Positions 34,868 through 44,727 are shown, counted from the first letter of the stretch. The stretch is DNA of 64,000 nt from Dyella_B sp035503745 (GCF_035503745.1 NZ_DATJTC010000031.1:1-64000); one strand, 5' to 3'. Program-made: numbers and translations. The notes: a model not told the origin generated them from the sequence alone.

Positions 34868-36595
34868 TCAGTCGCCGGTGTCGTCCGCCTCGGTGTGCGC
34901 CGCCGGCTTGCAGCCGGGCACCAGCGCATCGGCCTTGAACAGCCACCAGTCGCGGCGATTGGCATGGCCGACGTCGATCGCCTTGTCGCGCTTCACGCAA
35001 TGGCCCATCGCCGGTTCCTGCACGAACAGCCAGCGCGTGGCGGGTGCGGCGGCCTGCCAGGCGACCGCGCGCGAAAACTGCAGCGTGGTCGGCGCGCTGA
35101 AGCCGAAATCGGTGGCGGGATGATCGAGCATCAGCATGTTTTGTTCCGTCCAATCGACCAGGCCGATTTCATCCTGCGGCCCCAGATGCGCGCGCACCGC
35201 GTTCATCAGGCCCGCGGAGGAGGAGCTGTCGTTGAGCAGCGGATACGCCCACGTACCCCACACCAGCCACAGCGCCAGCATGCCGCCGGCCACCGCCCAG
35301 TGCGCGCGGCGCAAGCGGAAGACGGCAAGCAGGATCCCTTGCGTGGCACCGATGACGATGCACATCCACCATAGACTGTTTTCAGGGCCGTCGAAACCGC
35401 GATCCACGGCGAGCCTGGCCGCAAACGCCGGATGCGCCACCAGCGCATACACGCCCAGCGCCAGCATGCCGGTGCCGAGCAGCGCGACGAACACTGCGCA
35501 CAGTGCGCGCAGCCAGCGCGTGTGCAGCAGTTCGTCCAGATACGGCGCGGTGATCAGTGCCAGCATCGGCAGCATCGGCAGGATGTACACATCGCGCTTC
35601 CCCGCCGAGGCGCTGAAGAACAGCAGCACCAGCACCATCCAGCCCAGCGGCAGCAGGATGCGCGCGTCCCTGGCCTGCAACGCGCGCCACCAGCGCGGCA
35701 GCGTGCCGGGGTAGGTCAGCGACAGCGGCAGCCAGTTGTAGAGCAGCAATGGCAGGTAATAGAACGCCGAATGGATGTGGTGCCATGCATGCGCATAACG
35801 GCCGGCGGTCTGGTGGAACAGGATATCGCGGACGTAGGCCGCATAGCGCGGATCGCCCGCGCGCGCATGCGCGGCCAGCAGCATCGGCACCAGCCACAGG
35901 CCGATGGCGGCAAGCGTGGCCACCAGCCCAAGCAGCCAGCGCCACCACGCATGGCGGCCCATCCTGGCCACGCCGTGCCACCCGCGCAGGCTGGCCCATG
36001 CGTAGGGCAGCAGCATCAGCAAGGCGAGAAAGCCCACGCCCTTGGTAATCACGCCCAGGCCCGCGCAAAAGCAGCCGAACCAGTACGCGCGCCAGTTCGG
36101 CCCGCACAGCGTATGCCGCAGCAAGCCCCAGTTGGCCGCGGTGATGAAGAACACCACCAGCGGATCGATCTGCGCGCGCTTGGCCTGGAACACGAACTGG
36201 ATGCACATCAACGCGGCCATCGCCGCGTACAGGCCCACCTTGCGCGTCCATAGCCGCCCGGCGAGGTCCTCGATCAGCCATAGCGTGCCCAGTGCGGACA
36301 GCAGCGAGGGCAACATGAAGGCGATGCGCCAGTTGCGCACGATTTCGAAGCTGGCCGCCTCCAGCCACATCAGCATTGGCGGCTTGTCGGCGTACAGTTC
36401 CACGCCGCGATGCGGGAACAGCCAGTCGCCGCTTTCCACCATCTGCTTGGCGACCAGCGTGAAGCGGGGCTCGTCCGACGGCCATGGATCGCGCAGGCCC
36501 AGGCCGACGCCGAGCATCAGCAGGGCGAACGCGGCGAGCAGCCAGAAAAGGCGGCGTTCCTGCGGCGTGGCGGTGGGGGCGGTTGCTGGCATCAC
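34868..36595 (-). CDS. PMT/ArnT-family glycosyltransferase, first gene of GT operon
   Basis: The 575-residue membrane protein has the clearest PMT motifs of the set: first helix, WPSDEPRFTLVAKQM with the DE acid pair, then LYADKPPMLMW with the KPP motif, followed by about ten helices (VFQAKRAQIDPLVVFF, LGVITKGVGFLALL) and a C-terminal periplasmic domain. It transfers a sugar from a polyprenyl phosphate donor on the periplasmic face. It precedes the two GT4-like genes with almost no gap, so it probably works on the same glycan. An ATG one codon later is an equal start candidate. Confidence 0.85.
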   Translation of the reverse strand: MMPATAPTATPQERRLFWLLAAFALLMLGVGLGLRDPWPSDEPRFTLVAKQMVESGDWLFPHRGVELYADKPPMLMWLEAASFEIVRNWRIAFMLPSLLSALGTLWLIEDLAGRLWTRKVGLYAAMAALMCIQFVFQAKRAQIDPLVVFFITAANWGLLRHTLCGPNWRAYWFGCFCAGLGVITKGVGFLALLMLLPYAWASLRGWHGVARMGRHAWWRWLLGLVATLAAIGLWLVPMLLAAHARAGDPRYAAYVRDILFHQTAGRYAHAWHHIHSAFYYLPLLLYNWLPLSLTYPGTLPRWWRALQARDARILLPLGWMVLVLLFFSASAGKRDVYILPMLPMLALITAPYLDELLHTRWLRALCAVFVALLGTGMLALGVYALVAHPAFAARLAVDRGFDGPENSLWWMCIVIGATQGILLAVFRLRRAHWAVAGGMLALWLVWGTWAYPLLNDSSSSAGLMNAVRAHLGPQDEIGLVDWTEQNMLMLDHPATDFGFSAPTTLQFSRAVAWQAAAPATRWLFVQEPAMGHCVKRDKAIDVGHANRRDWWLFKADALVPGCKPAAHTEADDTGD

Positions 36596-36601
36596 GACGT
36601 C

Positions 36602-36725
36602 CGACGGCTTGGCTCCTCCCTCTTGCCTAGCAGGGGGAGGTTGGGAGGAGGTGGCGCGCTTGCGGCAGAGTGTGGGTTTTACCCCACCCCGGCCCGCCCC
36701 GGCTGCAAGCGGGGGCGGGGGACTA
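36602..36725. repeat. Intergenic G/C-run repeats
   Basis: The sequence holds tcctccctcttgcct facing agggggaggttgggaggagg and a further G-run, of the same CCCTCTCCC style as the other dispersed intergenic repeats of this window. It fills the gap between the convergently ordered PMT operon and rsmB. Confidence 0.4.
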
Positions 36726-36739
36726 CGGCATGCGTTGCG

Positions 36740-38035
36740 TCACCGGCGTTCGAGCACGGCATAGTACATGCCGTCGAGGTCGCCATCGCCGGGAAGGATC
36801 TGCCAGCCGGTGGCGGCGGGCTGTCCCGCGGCCAAGGTCAGCGGCACCGCGTTGGCGTCCGCGTGGCCGGCGAGGAAGCGCTCGATCACCGCTTCGTTCT
36901 CCGCGCGCAGCCATGAACATGTCACATAGACCAGCCGGCCACCGGGCGCGAGCAGCGGCCACAGCGCGGCGAGAATGCGCTGCTGCTGCGCCGCCAGCGC
37001 CTCGATGTCGCTGGCGCGGCGGTGCAGGCGTACGTCCGGGCGGCGACGCAGCACGCCGGTCGCCGAGCAGGGCGCGTCGATCAGGATGCGGTCGAACGAT
37101 TTGCCGTCCCACCAGGCGGATGGATCGCCGGCATCGCCCACGCGCACCTCGGCGGCAAGACCCAGGCGATCGAGGTTCTGGCCGATGCGCGTGGCGCGCT
37201 CGGGGTCCCATTCCAGCGCGGTAAGCATGAGGTCCGCGCGTTCCAGCAGATGGCAGGCCTTGCCGCCCGGCGCGGCACAGGCGTCGAGCACGCGCTGGCC
37301 GTCGCGCACCTGGGCGAGATCCACGGCGACTTGCGCGGCGCCGTCCTGCACGGCGAACCAGCCTTGGTCGAAGCCGGGCATGCGCGTCACATCGCCGCTA
37401 TGCGGCAACACGATGCCGTCGGGCAGCCATGGATGCGCATCGGCGCGGTAATCGGCCGCGCGCAAGGCATCGATCACGCCATCGCGCGTGGCGCGGCGGC
37501 GGTTGGCGCGCAACATCAGCGGCGGTTCGCGGTTGCTGTGGGCGAGCACGGCGTCGGCGTGTTGCGGCCAATCGGCATGCATCGCATCGACCAGCCAGCG
37601 CGGCATCGCATGGCGCGTGGACGCGTCGGCATCCAGTTGCGCCAGCAGCGTGTCGCGCTCGCGCTGCCAGCGACGCAGCACGGCGTTGACCAGCCCCGAC
37701 AGCCGCGGGCGCTGCAGTGCGCGCGTCGCTTCCACGGTGGCGGCGACGGCGGCGTAATCGTGCAGTTGCAGAATTTCCAGCTGCACCAGGCCCAGCACCA
37801 GCAGGGCGTGCACGGCCGGCTCCTTGCGGCGCAGCGGCTTGTCGAGCAGGTGGTCCAGCGCGGCGTCGAAACGCAGCCACCAACGTGCGCCATCGCTGAG
37901 CAAGGCCATCAGCAGGGCGCGATCGCGCGGATCGCGCAGCTTCGGTGCGCGCTGCTCCATCGCCTCGCGCAGCGATTTGCCGTGCAGGGCGACGTCCGCC
38001 AGTGCCTGTGCGGCCAAGGCGCGGGTGTCGTTCAT
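36740..38035 (-). CDS. rsmB: 16S rRNA (cytosine-967 C5)-methyltransferase
   Basis: The 431-residue protein has an N-terminal NusB-like RNA-binding helical domain (about 1-140) and a C-terminal SAM-dependent methyltransferase domain with DACAAPGGKACHLLE, LTALEWDP, and the catalytic DAPCSATGVLRRRPD (PCS cysteine), plus the second Cys in VTCSW. It methylates C967 of 16S rRNA. It is the third gene of a def-fmt-rsmB operon: its ATG overlaps the fmt stop (ATGA). Confidence 0.96.
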   Translation of the reverse strand: MNDTRALAAQALADVALHGKSLREAMEQRAPKLRDPRDRALLMALLSDGARWWLRFDAALDHLLDKPLRRKEPAVHALLVLGLVQLEILQLHDYAAVAATVEATRALQRPRLSGLVNAVLRRWQRERDTLLAQLDADASTRHAMPRWLVDAMHADWPQHADAVLAHSNREPPLMLRANRRRATRDGVIDALRAADYRADAHPWLPDGIVLPHSGDVTRMPGFDQGWFAVQDGAAQVAVDLAQVRDGQRVLDACAAPGGKACHLLERADLMLTALEWDPERATRIGQNLDRLGLAAEVRVGDAGDPSAWWDGKSFDRILIDAPCSATGVLRRRPDVRLHRRASDIEALAAQQQRILAALWPLLAPGGRLVYVTCSWLRAENEAVIERFLAGHADANAVPLTLAAGQPAATGWQILPGDGDLDGMYYAVLERR

Positions 38036-38958
38036 CGCGCGCCGCGCAGTTCGGGGCGCGCGTTGAGATAGTCGGCAGCGGTGATGCGCTTGCCGCCTGC
38101 ACGTTGCAGGGCGGTTACGCGCAACACGCCCTCGCCGCAGGCGAGATCGATGCCATCGCGTTGCGCGGCGACCACGCTGCCGGGCGTGGCGCGGCTGTTT
38201 TCATCCAGCGCGTGGGCGGCCCAGATGCGCAGGTTTTCGCCGGCAATCTCGCCTTCGGCCACTGGCCATGGATCGAAGGCGCGGACCTGGTGTTCCAGTG
38301 CGATCGCTGCGCGGGAGAAATCCAGCCGCGCTTGGGCTTTTTCCAGCTTGTGCGCGTAGAGCACGCCTTCTTGCGCTTGCGCGCGCGCATGCAGCGTTTC
38401 GCCTGCCAGCGTGCGGCGCAGGCCTTCGGCCAGCACCTGGGCGCCCAGCTGCGATAGACGGTCGTGCAGCGTGCCGCCGGTGTCCTGGCGCGTGATCGGC
38501 GTGCGGCGTTCCAGCAGCACGGGGCCGGTATCCAGGCCCGCTTCCATTTGCATGAGGCCGACGCCGCTTTCGCGGTCGCCGGCGAGAATCGCGCGCTGGA
38601 TCGGCGCCGCCCCGCGCCAGCGCGGCAGCAGGCTGGCGTGCACGTTCCAGCAGCCCAGGCGCGGCAGCGCGAGCACCTTGCGCGAAAGGATCAGGCCGTA
38701 GGCCACCACTACCATCAGGTCGGGGCGATACGCGGCGAGCGTTTCGCGCGCCTGGAGGGTTTTAAGTGTTTCGGGCTGCTCGACGGGAATGCCCGCGGCC
38801 AGCGCGGCTTCTTTCACGGGGCTGGGCGTGAGCTTGCGTCCGCGACCGGCGGGGCGATCGGGCTGCGTGTACACCGCAACCACCTCGGCACCGCTCGCGC
38901 GGCAGGACTCAAGACAGGGGACGGAAAACTCCGGCGTGCCGGCAAAAACTATTCTCAC
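38032..38958 (-). CDS. fmt: Methionyl-tRNA formyltransferase
   Basis: The 308-residue protein begins with the formyltransferase core VRIVFAGTPEFSVPCLE and carries the formyl-tetrahydrofolate site (SLLPRWRGAAPIQRAIL, where the His and Asn-x-His of NVHASLLP act in catalysis) and DTGPVL. It formylates Met-tRNA for initiation. The GTG start at 38958 overlaps the def stop (GTGA), confirming the def-fmt pair and fixing the start; the longer frame to 39078 lies inside def. Confidence 0.97.
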   Translation of the reverse strand: MRIVFAGTPEFSVPCLESCRASGAEVVAVYTQPDRPAGRGRKLTPSPVKEAALAAGIPVEQPETLKTLQARETLAAYRPDLMVVVAYGLILSRKVLALPRLGCWNVHASLLPRWRGAAPIQRAILAGDRESGVGLMQMEAGLDTGPVLLERRTPITRQDTGGTLHDRLSQLGAQVLAEGLRRTLAGETLHARAQAQEGVLYAHKLEKAQARLDFSRAAIALEHQVRAFDPWPVAEGEIAGENLRIWAAHALDENSRATPGSVVAAQRDGIDLACGEGVLRVTALQRAGGKRITAADYLNARPELRGAR

Positions 38959-39464
38959 GCGCTGGCGGCCTGCTTGCGCTGCTTCTCCATGCGCTTGAGC
39001 AGGATCGAGCGTTTCAGCGGCGAGAGGTAATCGACGAAGACCTTGCCCGCCAGGTGATCCATCTCGTGCTGGATGCACACGGCCAGCGGGCCTTCCACGT
39101 CCAGCTCGAAGGTTTGGCCGGTCACATCCTGTGCGCGCACCTTCACCTTGAGCGCGCGGGTGACGTCGGCATAGATGCCGGGGAAGGACAGGCAGCCTTC
39201 CTGGTAGACCTGGGTGCCGTCCTTCTCCAGGATCTGGGCATTGATCAGGGCCAGCGGCTGGTTGCGCTCTTCGCTCATGTCCGCCACCAGCACGCGCTGG
39301 TGTACGTTTACCTGGGTCGCGGCCAGGCCCACGCCGTTGGCGGCGTACATCGTCTCGAACATGTCATCGACGAACTGCTTCAATGCGGCGTCGAAAACAG
39401 TGACCGGCGCAGCCTTGGTGCGCAGCCGGGGGTCGGGGAATTCGAGAATGGTCAGGACGGACAT
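38955..39464 (-). CDS. def: Peptide deformylase
   Basis: The 169-residue protein has the three deformylase motifs: GVGLAATQV (G-x-G-x-A-A-x-Q), EGCLSFPG (E-G-C-L-S) and QHEMDHLAGKVF (H-E-x-x-H). The Cys and two His bind the metal ion and the Glu is catalytic. It removes the N-formyl group from nascent proteins. It is the first gene of the def-fmt-rsmB operon and is divergent from the LysM gene at 39653. Confidence 0.98.
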   Translation of the reverse strand: MSVLTILEFPDPRLRTKAAPVTVFDAALKQFVDDMFETMYAANGVGLAATQVNVHQRVLVADMSEERNQPLALINAQILEKDGTQVYQEGCLSFPGIYADVTRALKVKVRAQDVTGQTFELDVEGPLAVCIQHEMDHLAGKVFVDYLSPLKRSILLKRMEKQRKQAASA

Positions 39465-39590
39465 GGGCTCACCTCAGGCGCTGAAAATGCGGGCGATTTG
39501 GTGAAAAACCAGCCCCAGCGCAGTCTAGAATGTGGTTATTGTACGTGGTTCAAGCTGTTGTAGGCAGAAGAATTTGCCAACTGGAACGTG

Positions 39591-39618
39591 TTGCTTGGGT
39601 TAATGGTTCGGTTACACT
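39591..39618 (+). promoter_or_regulatory. Candidate sigma-70 promoter for the LysM gene
   Basis: TTGCTT at 39591-39596 and TACACT at 39613-39618 are separated by 16 bases, about 35 bases before the LysM gene start at 39653. The hexamers each match the sigma-70 consensus at four positions; no experimental support. Confidence 0.4.
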
Positions 39619-39652
39619 CGCCCGAGCGTCGGGGGAGGGGGGATTCCCGTTT

Positions 39653-40801
39653 ATGATCAGAAAGTCCATCGGGCTGCTGGCCGGCATGCTGGTCACCGTG
39701 GCCGTTTATGCGGCCGGAACACAACTGCGCGCCGATCACCCCGACAGCTACACCGTGCGCCGTGGCGACACGCTGTGGGGCATTTCGGCCCGGTTCCTGT
39801 CCAAGCCCTGGCTGTGGCCGGAAATCTGGCAGGCCAACCCGCAAGTCCGCAATCCGCATCTTATTTACCCGGGCGACGTGCTCGACCTGTCCTTCATCAA
39901 CGGTGGCCCGGGGCTGCGTCTGGAGCCGGCGATCCATCGCGAGGGCGATGCCATCCCGGCGATCCCGCTCGACCAGCTGCTGCCGTACCTGAAGGATTCG
40001 CGCGTGGTGGATCCCGAAGCGGTCAAGAACGCACCCTACGTGATGGGTTTCGAGGAGGGTGATCTCACCGGCACCTCGGGCCGCAACATCTACGTGCGCC
40101 ACCTCGATGCGCAGCCCGGCCAGCGCTGGGCGGTGGTGCGCCCGACCCACGTGTTCCGTACCTACGGCGGCGACGAGGCGCGGCAAAGCGACGAAATGGC
40201 CGCCAACATCGCCGACAGCGACGTGGCCACCGGCCGCTCGCCGTGGACCGAGGAGTGGCAGACCGACATCGGCAACGACCGTCCCAACCACGCCTTCCGC
40301 GGCAACTCCCTGGCGATGGAAGTGACTGTGATCGGCACCGCCGAAGTGCTGCGCGGCGGCGATCCATCGACGCTGCTGCTGCTCAGCTCCACCATGGAAG
40401 TGCGTGCCGGCGACCGCCTGATGCCGATCAACGACACGCCGTACGACCCCTACTACTACCCTCACCCGCCCAAGACCCTGCCGGCCAACGGCCGCGTCAT
40501 CGCCTTCTCGCAGGAGCGCCTGAGCGAAGAGGGGCCCAACGATGTGGTGGTGTTGTCGATCGGCTCCAAGGACGGCGTGGACAACGGCACCACGTTCTCG
40601 CTGTGGCAGCCCGGCGAGCAGGTGCCCGACGATGTCGCGCACTCCAGCTGGAGCCGCTACAACCACAAGTTCGTGACCTTGCCGGATGAGTACGTCGGCC
40701 ACGTGATGATCTTCCGCACCTTCGACCGCGTCAGCTACGGCCTGGTGATGGACGGCTTGAAGCCGGTGAGGATCGGCGCGCGGGCCAAGATGCCGGAATA
40801 A
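39653..40801 (+). CDS. LysM peptidoglycan-binding domain protein
   Basis: The 382-residue protein has a signal/anchor segment (SIGLLAGMLVTVAVYA) followed by one LysM domain (SYTVRRGDTLWGISARFLSKPWLWPEIWQANPQVRNPHLIYPGDVL, about residues 29-75). The rest is beta-rich without a recognised enzyme motif. It is the LysM protein usually found between def/fmt and dprA in this lineage and probably binds peptidoglycan at the periplasm. Start at 39653 is set by the signal peptide. Confidence 0.88.
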   Translation: MIRKSIGLLAGMLVTVAVYAAGTQLRADHPDSYTVRRGDTLWGISARFLSKPWLWPEIWQANPQVRNPHLIYPGDVLDLSFINGGPGLRLEPAIHREGDAIPAIPLDQLLPYLKDSRVVDPEAVKNAPYVMGFEEGDLTGTSGRNIYVRHLDAQPGQRWAVVRPTHVFRTYGGDEARQSDEMAANIADSDVATGRSPWTEEWQTDIGNDRPNHAFRGNSLAMEVTVIGTAEVLRGGDPSTLLLLSSTMEVRAGDRLMPINDTPYDPYYYPHPPKTLPANGRVIAFSQERLSEEGPNDVVVLSIGSKDGVDNGTTFSLWQPGEQVPDDVAHSSWSRYNHKFVTLPDEYVGHVMIFRTFDRVSYGLVMDGLKPVRIGARAKMPE

Positions 40802-40828
40802 ACCCCGGCGTCATCGGCTCAGGCCCAC

Positions 40829-40862
40829 ACAACGGCGCGGCATTCCCGCGCCGTTGTCGTTT
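40829..40862 (+). terminator. Terminator after the LysM gene
   Basis: ACAACGGCGCGG (40829-40840) pairs perfectly with CCGCGCCGTTGT (40846-40857), a 12-bp stem with a 5-base loop, followed by cgtttt. It sits about 28 bases after the stop. Confidence 0.7.
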
Positions 40863-40885
40863 TCGGCCTCGCGTAGACTCGCCCG

Positions 40886-42034
40886 ATGAATGAGCAAGCT
40901 GAGTTGCGCCACTGGTTGATCGCCCTGCGCACGCCGGGCCTTGGCCCAGGGGGATTGCGCGAACGGATGGCGGCGGCGCAAGGCCGCATCGAGGAGGTAC
41001 TTGGGCAACTGCGGCGCCACGCGGCCGCGCTGGATGCCAGGGCGCCCGCGTGGCTGGAGCAACCCGATGAAGCGCAGCTCGCCGCCGACCTGGCGTGGCT
41101 GGCCTTGCCCGGCCATCGGCTGCTGCGCTACACCGACGCGGATTTTCCGCCGCAATTGGAAACCATCCCGCAGCCGCCCGCGGCGCTGTTCCTGAGTGGC
41201 GATAGCAGCCTGCTGCTGCATCCGCAGGTGGCGATCGTCGGCGCACGCAGCGCCAGCGCGGCGGGCAAAGCCAACGCGCGCAGCTTCGCCCGCAGCCTGG
41301 CGCAAGCGGGCTTCGTGGTCACCAGCGGCCTGGCCGACGGCATCGACGCCGCCGCGCACGAGGCGGCCCTCGACGCGGCGCGGCCGACCATCGCCGTCAT
41401 CGGCACCGGCCCCGACCTGGTCTATCCGCGCAAGCATCGGGCGCTGTCGGCACGAGTAGAGACGCAGGGCCTGCTGGTCAGCGAATTTCCGCCCGGCACG
41501 GCGGCGCGCGCCGACCACTTTCCTCGCCGCAACCGCATCATCGCGGGCTTGTCGCTGGGGACGCTGGTGATCGAGGCGGGGTTGCAGTCGGGCTCGCTGA
41601 TCACCGCCCGGCTGGCGGCCGAGCAGGCGCGGGAGGTATTCGCCGTGCCCGGGTCGATCCAAAATCCGCTTGCCCGCGGCTGTCACCGCCTGATCCGGGA
41701 TGGTGCCCGGCTGGTGGAAAGCGCATCGGAAATCGTCCAATCCCTCGTCCCCGCCGCGCGGGCGCTGGGTGTCGAACTGGCTCAGCGCCTCGAACAGCCG
41801 GCGGCAGCACCCGGTAAAGGCTCGCGGGCGGCCGCTGGCGGCTGGCGCGCCGATCCGGAGTACCAGCGCCTGCTGGACGCCCTGGGCCACGATCCCGTGG
41901 CCCTGGACGAGCTGTCGACGCGAACCGGCCAGGCCGCCGCGGTGTTGTCATCCATGCTGCTCATGCTGGAGCTGGAGGGTTGCGTGGAAGGCCTGGCGGG
42001 CGGGCGCTACCAGCGGCTGCCCGATCTGCCTTAG
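40886..42034 (+). CDS. dprA: DNA-processing protein DprA
   Basis: The 382-residue protein has the DprA Rossmann core: IVGARSASAAGKANARSFARSLAQAG, VTSGLADGIDAAAHEAAL, VIGTGPDLVYPRKHRAL and the FPRRNRIIAGLSLGTLVIEAGLQSGSLITA lid, plus the N-terminal SAM-like helices and a C-terminal winged-helix domain (LDELSTRTGQAAAVLSSMLLMLELEGCV). It binds incoming single-stranded DNA and loads RecA in transformation. topA follows after a short gap without the usual smg gene between them. Confidence 0.96.
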   Translation: MNEQAELRHWLIALRTPGLGPGGLRERMAAAQGRIEEVLGQLRRHAAALDARAPAWLEQPDEAQLAADLAWLALPGHRLLRYTDADFPPQLETIPQPPAALFLSGDSSLLLHPQVAIVGARSASAAGKANARSFARSLAQAGFVVTSGLADGIDAAAHEAALDAARPTIAVIGTGPDLVYPRKHRALSARVETQGLLVSEFPPGTAARADHFPRRNRIIAGLSLGTLVIEAGLQSGSLITARLAAEQAREVFAVPGSIQNPLARGCHRLIRDGARLVESASEIVQSLVPAARALGVELAQRLEQPAAAPGKGSRAAAGGWRADPEYQRLLDALGHDPVALDELSTRTGQAAAVLSSMLLMLELEGCVEGLAGGRYQRLPDLP

Positions 42035-42228
42035 GCGACGGGCGGCAGCCTCAAACCCGACGTTACGCCGCCCGCGTTGTCCTGGGCCGCAAACTCCGGG
42101 TGACCGGACCTGCGAACACTTCTCTTTCACAAAGGTTGGCTTGACAGTCGCAGAGTCGGCATGCGCCAACTATATATAGGGCGCCCATCCATACGGGCGC
42201 GAATGGAACATTTGGAACCCCACGCTGC

Positions 42229-44727
42229 ATGGCAAAGAACCTGCTCATCGTCGAGTCGCCGGCCAAAGCCAAGACGATCAACAAATACCTCGGCAAGGAC
42301 TTCCAGGTCCTGGCCTCCTATGGCCACGTACGCGACCTGAAGCCCAAGGAGGGCGCGGTCGATCCCGAGCATAACTTCGCCATGAAATACGAGGTGATCG
42401 AGCGCAACGAGAAACACGTCGACGCGATCGCCAAGGCGGCCAAGGTGGCCGACGACATCTATCTGGCGACCGACTTGGATCGCGAAGGCGAGGCGATCAG
42501 CTGGCACATCAGCGAGATCCTGCGCGAGCGCGGCCTGGACAAGGGCAAGCAGCTGCACCGGGTGGTGTTCTCCGAAATCACGCCCAAGGCGATCAAGGCC
42601 GCCGTGGCCGCACCGCGTTCGCTCTCCCATGACCTGGTCGATGCGCAGCAGGCGCGCCGCGCGCTCGACTACCTGGTGGGCTTCAATCTTTCGCCGGTGC
42701 TGTGGCGCAAGGTGCAGCGCGGGCTGTCCGCCGGTCGCGTGCAAAGTCCGGCGCTGCGCATGATCGCCGAGCGCGAAGAAGAAATCGAAGCCTTCGTCGC
42801 GCGCGAGTATTGGACCGTCGAAGCGCAGCTAAAGCACGCCGACGGCGATTTCAGCGCGCGCCTCACCAAGCTCAACGGCAAGAAGTTCGAGCAATTTGAC
42901 CTTACCAACGAAGCCGATGCGATGGCCGCGCGCGCCGCGCTGAAGGAAGCTGCGCGTGGCCGCCTCACCGTCAGCGAGGTCGGCAGCAAGGAACGCAAGC
43001 GCCGTCCCGCGCCGCCCTTCACCACCTCCACGCTGCAACAGGAGGCGGCGCGCAAGCTCGGCTTCGGCACCAGCCGCACGATGAAAATCGCGCAGGGCCT
43101 GTACGAAGGCGTGGGCCTGGGCAGCGAGGGCAATGTGGGCCTGATCACCTACATGCGTACCGACTCCACCGCCTTGTCGGACGAAGCGGTCGGCGAGCTG
43201 CGGCAGCTGATCGCACGCGATTACGGCAACAAATCGCTGCCGGACGCGCCCCAGGTCTACCGCACCAAATCCAAGAACGCGCAGGAAGCGCACGAGGCGA
43301 TCCGTCCCACCTCGGCGATGCGCACGCCGCGCGAAGTGGCCGCGTTTCTCAACGACGAACAGCGCAAGCTCTACGAGCTGATCTGGAAGCGTACCGTCGC
43401 CTGCCAGATGATGCACGCGACCTTGAACACCGTGTCGGTGGACTTTGACGTCAAGCACGTCAAAGGCGGCGACGCCGCCTTCCGTGCCACCGGCACCACC
43501 GTGGTCGAGCCGGGCTTCCTCGCCGTCTACGAGGAAGGCCGCGACCAGAAAAGCGCCGAGGACGACGATGAAGGCCGCCGCCTGCCGAAGCTGCACAAAG
43601 GCGAAGACGTGCCGCTGCACGACATCCTCGCCGACCAGCATTTCACCGAGCCGCCGCCGCGCTATTCCGAAGCGAGCCTGGTGAAGGCGCTGGAGGAATA
43701 CGGCATCGGCCGTCCGTCCACCTATGCCAGCATCATCCAGGTGCTGCAGAACCGCGAATACGTGCTGCTGGAAAACCGCCGCTTCAAGCCGACGGACGTG
43801 GGCCGCGCGGTGAGCAACTTCCTCACCCAGCATTTCACCCGCTACGTCGATTACGACTTCACCGCCAAGCTCGAAGACGAGCTGGATGCAGTAAGCCGAG
43901 GCGAAGAAGCCTGGGTGCCGCTGATGCGCCGCTTCTGGCAGCCGTTCAAGCAGCAGGTGGAAGAGAAAACCGAATCGGTCGACCGCAGCGAAGCCACCGG
44001 CGCGCGCGAACTGGGCATCGATCCCAAATCCGGCAAGCCCGTTTCCGTGCGCCTGGGCCGCTATGGACCGTACGCGCAGATCGGCAACAAGGACACCGAC
44101 GAAAAGCTGCAGTTCGCTTCGCTGCGTCCGGGCCAGAGCATGCACACGATCACGCTGGACGAGGCGCTGGAGCTGTTCAAGCTGCCGCGCAAGCTCGGCC
44201 AGGCCGAAAACGGCGATGAAGTGAGCGTGGGCATCGGCCGCTTCGGTCCGTTCGTGAAGCAGGGCGGCACCTATGCCTCGCTCAAGGCCGAGGACGATCC
44301 GTACACCATCGAATTGCCGCGCGCCCTGCAGATCGTGCAGGAAAAGCTGGACCTGATCGCCAACCGCATCATCCTGGACTTCGGCAACGGCGTGCAGGTG
44401 CTCAACGGCCGCTTCGGCCCGTACATCACCGATGGCGAAAAGAATGCGCGTATCCCCAAGGACCAGGAGCCCAAGGAGCTGACCCAGGAACAGTGCCTGG
44501 AGCTGCTGGCCGCCGCGCCGGTCAAGAAGGGCCGTTTCGCCAAGAAAGCCGCCAAGAAAGCCGCGCCCGCGGCCAAGAAGGCGGCCAGCAAGAAGCCGGC
44601 TACCGAAAAAACAGCCAGCAAGAAGACCGCAAGCAAGAAAACGGCGGCGAAGAAAACAGCCACCAAGAAGACGGCGGCGAAAAAGGCGCCGGCCAAGAAA
44701 ACAGCCGCCAAGAAAGCCCCGGTCTGA
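42229..44727 (+). CDS. topA: DNA topoisomerase I
   Basis: The 832-residue type IA topoisomerase begins with the Toprim domain (LLIVESPAKAKTINKYLG, TDLDREGEAISWH) and has the catalytic Tyr308 in LITYMRTDST. After about residue 590 it carries repeated Topo_C units (VSVRLGRYGPYAQIG, GIGRFGPFVKQGGTYASL, NGRFGPYITDG) in place of zinc ribbons. The last 70 residues are a tail of Lys-Lys-Ala/Thr repeats, which should bind DNA. It relaxes negative supercoils. Nothing indicates damage. Confidence 0.98.
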   Translation: MAKNLLIVESPAKAKTINKYLGKDFQVLASYGHVRDLKPKEGAVDPEHNFAMKYEVIERNEKHVDAIAKAAKVADDIYLATDLDREGEAISWHISEILRERGLDKGKQLHRVVFSEITPKAIKAAVAAPRSLSHDLVDAQQARRALDYLVGFNLSPVLWRKVQRGLSAGRVQSPALRMIAEREEEIEAFVAREYWTVEAQLKHADGDFSARLTKLNGKKFEQFDLTNEADAMAARAALKEAARGRLTVSEVGSKERKRRPAPPFTTSTLQQEAARKLGFGTSRTMKIAQGLYEGVGLGSEGNVGLITYMRTDSTALSDEAVGELRQLIARDYGNKSLPDAPQVYRTKSKNAQEAHEAIRPTSAMRTPREVAAFLNDEQRKLYELIWKRTVACQMMHATLNTVSVDFDVKHVKGGDAAFRATGTTVVEPGFLAVYEEGRDQKSAEDDDEGRRLPKLHKGEDVPLHDILADQHFTEPPPRYSEASLVKALEEYGIGRPSTYASIIQVLQNREYVLLENRRFKPTDVGRAVSNFLTQHFTRYVDYDFTAKLEDELDAVSRGEEAWVPLMRRFWQPFKQQVEEKTESVDRSEATGARELGIDPKSGKPVSVRLGRYGPYAQIGNKDTDEKLQFASLRPGQSMHTITLDEALELFKLPRKLGQAENGDEVSVGIGRFGPFVKQGGTYASLKAEDDPYTIELPRALQIVQEKLDLIANRIILDFGNGVQVLNGRFGPYITDGEKNARIPKDQEPKELTQEQCLELLAAAPVKKGRFAKKAAKKAAPAAKKAASKKPATEKTASKKTASKKTAAKKTATKKTAAKKAPAKKTAAKKAPV
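44518..44724 (+). repeat. Lysine-rich repeat tail coding region of topA
   Basis: About 70 codons encode short repeats of AAKK, SKKTA and AKKTA units. The DNA repeats similarly (aagaaaacggcggcgaag style), so this part of the gene can expand or contract by slippage. It encodes the C-terminal DNA-binding tail of topoisomerase I. Confidence 0.7.

Noticed and set aside
36670..37224. Plus-strand open frame over rsmB
   Set aside because: Antisense of rsmB with Arg/Ala-rich composition.
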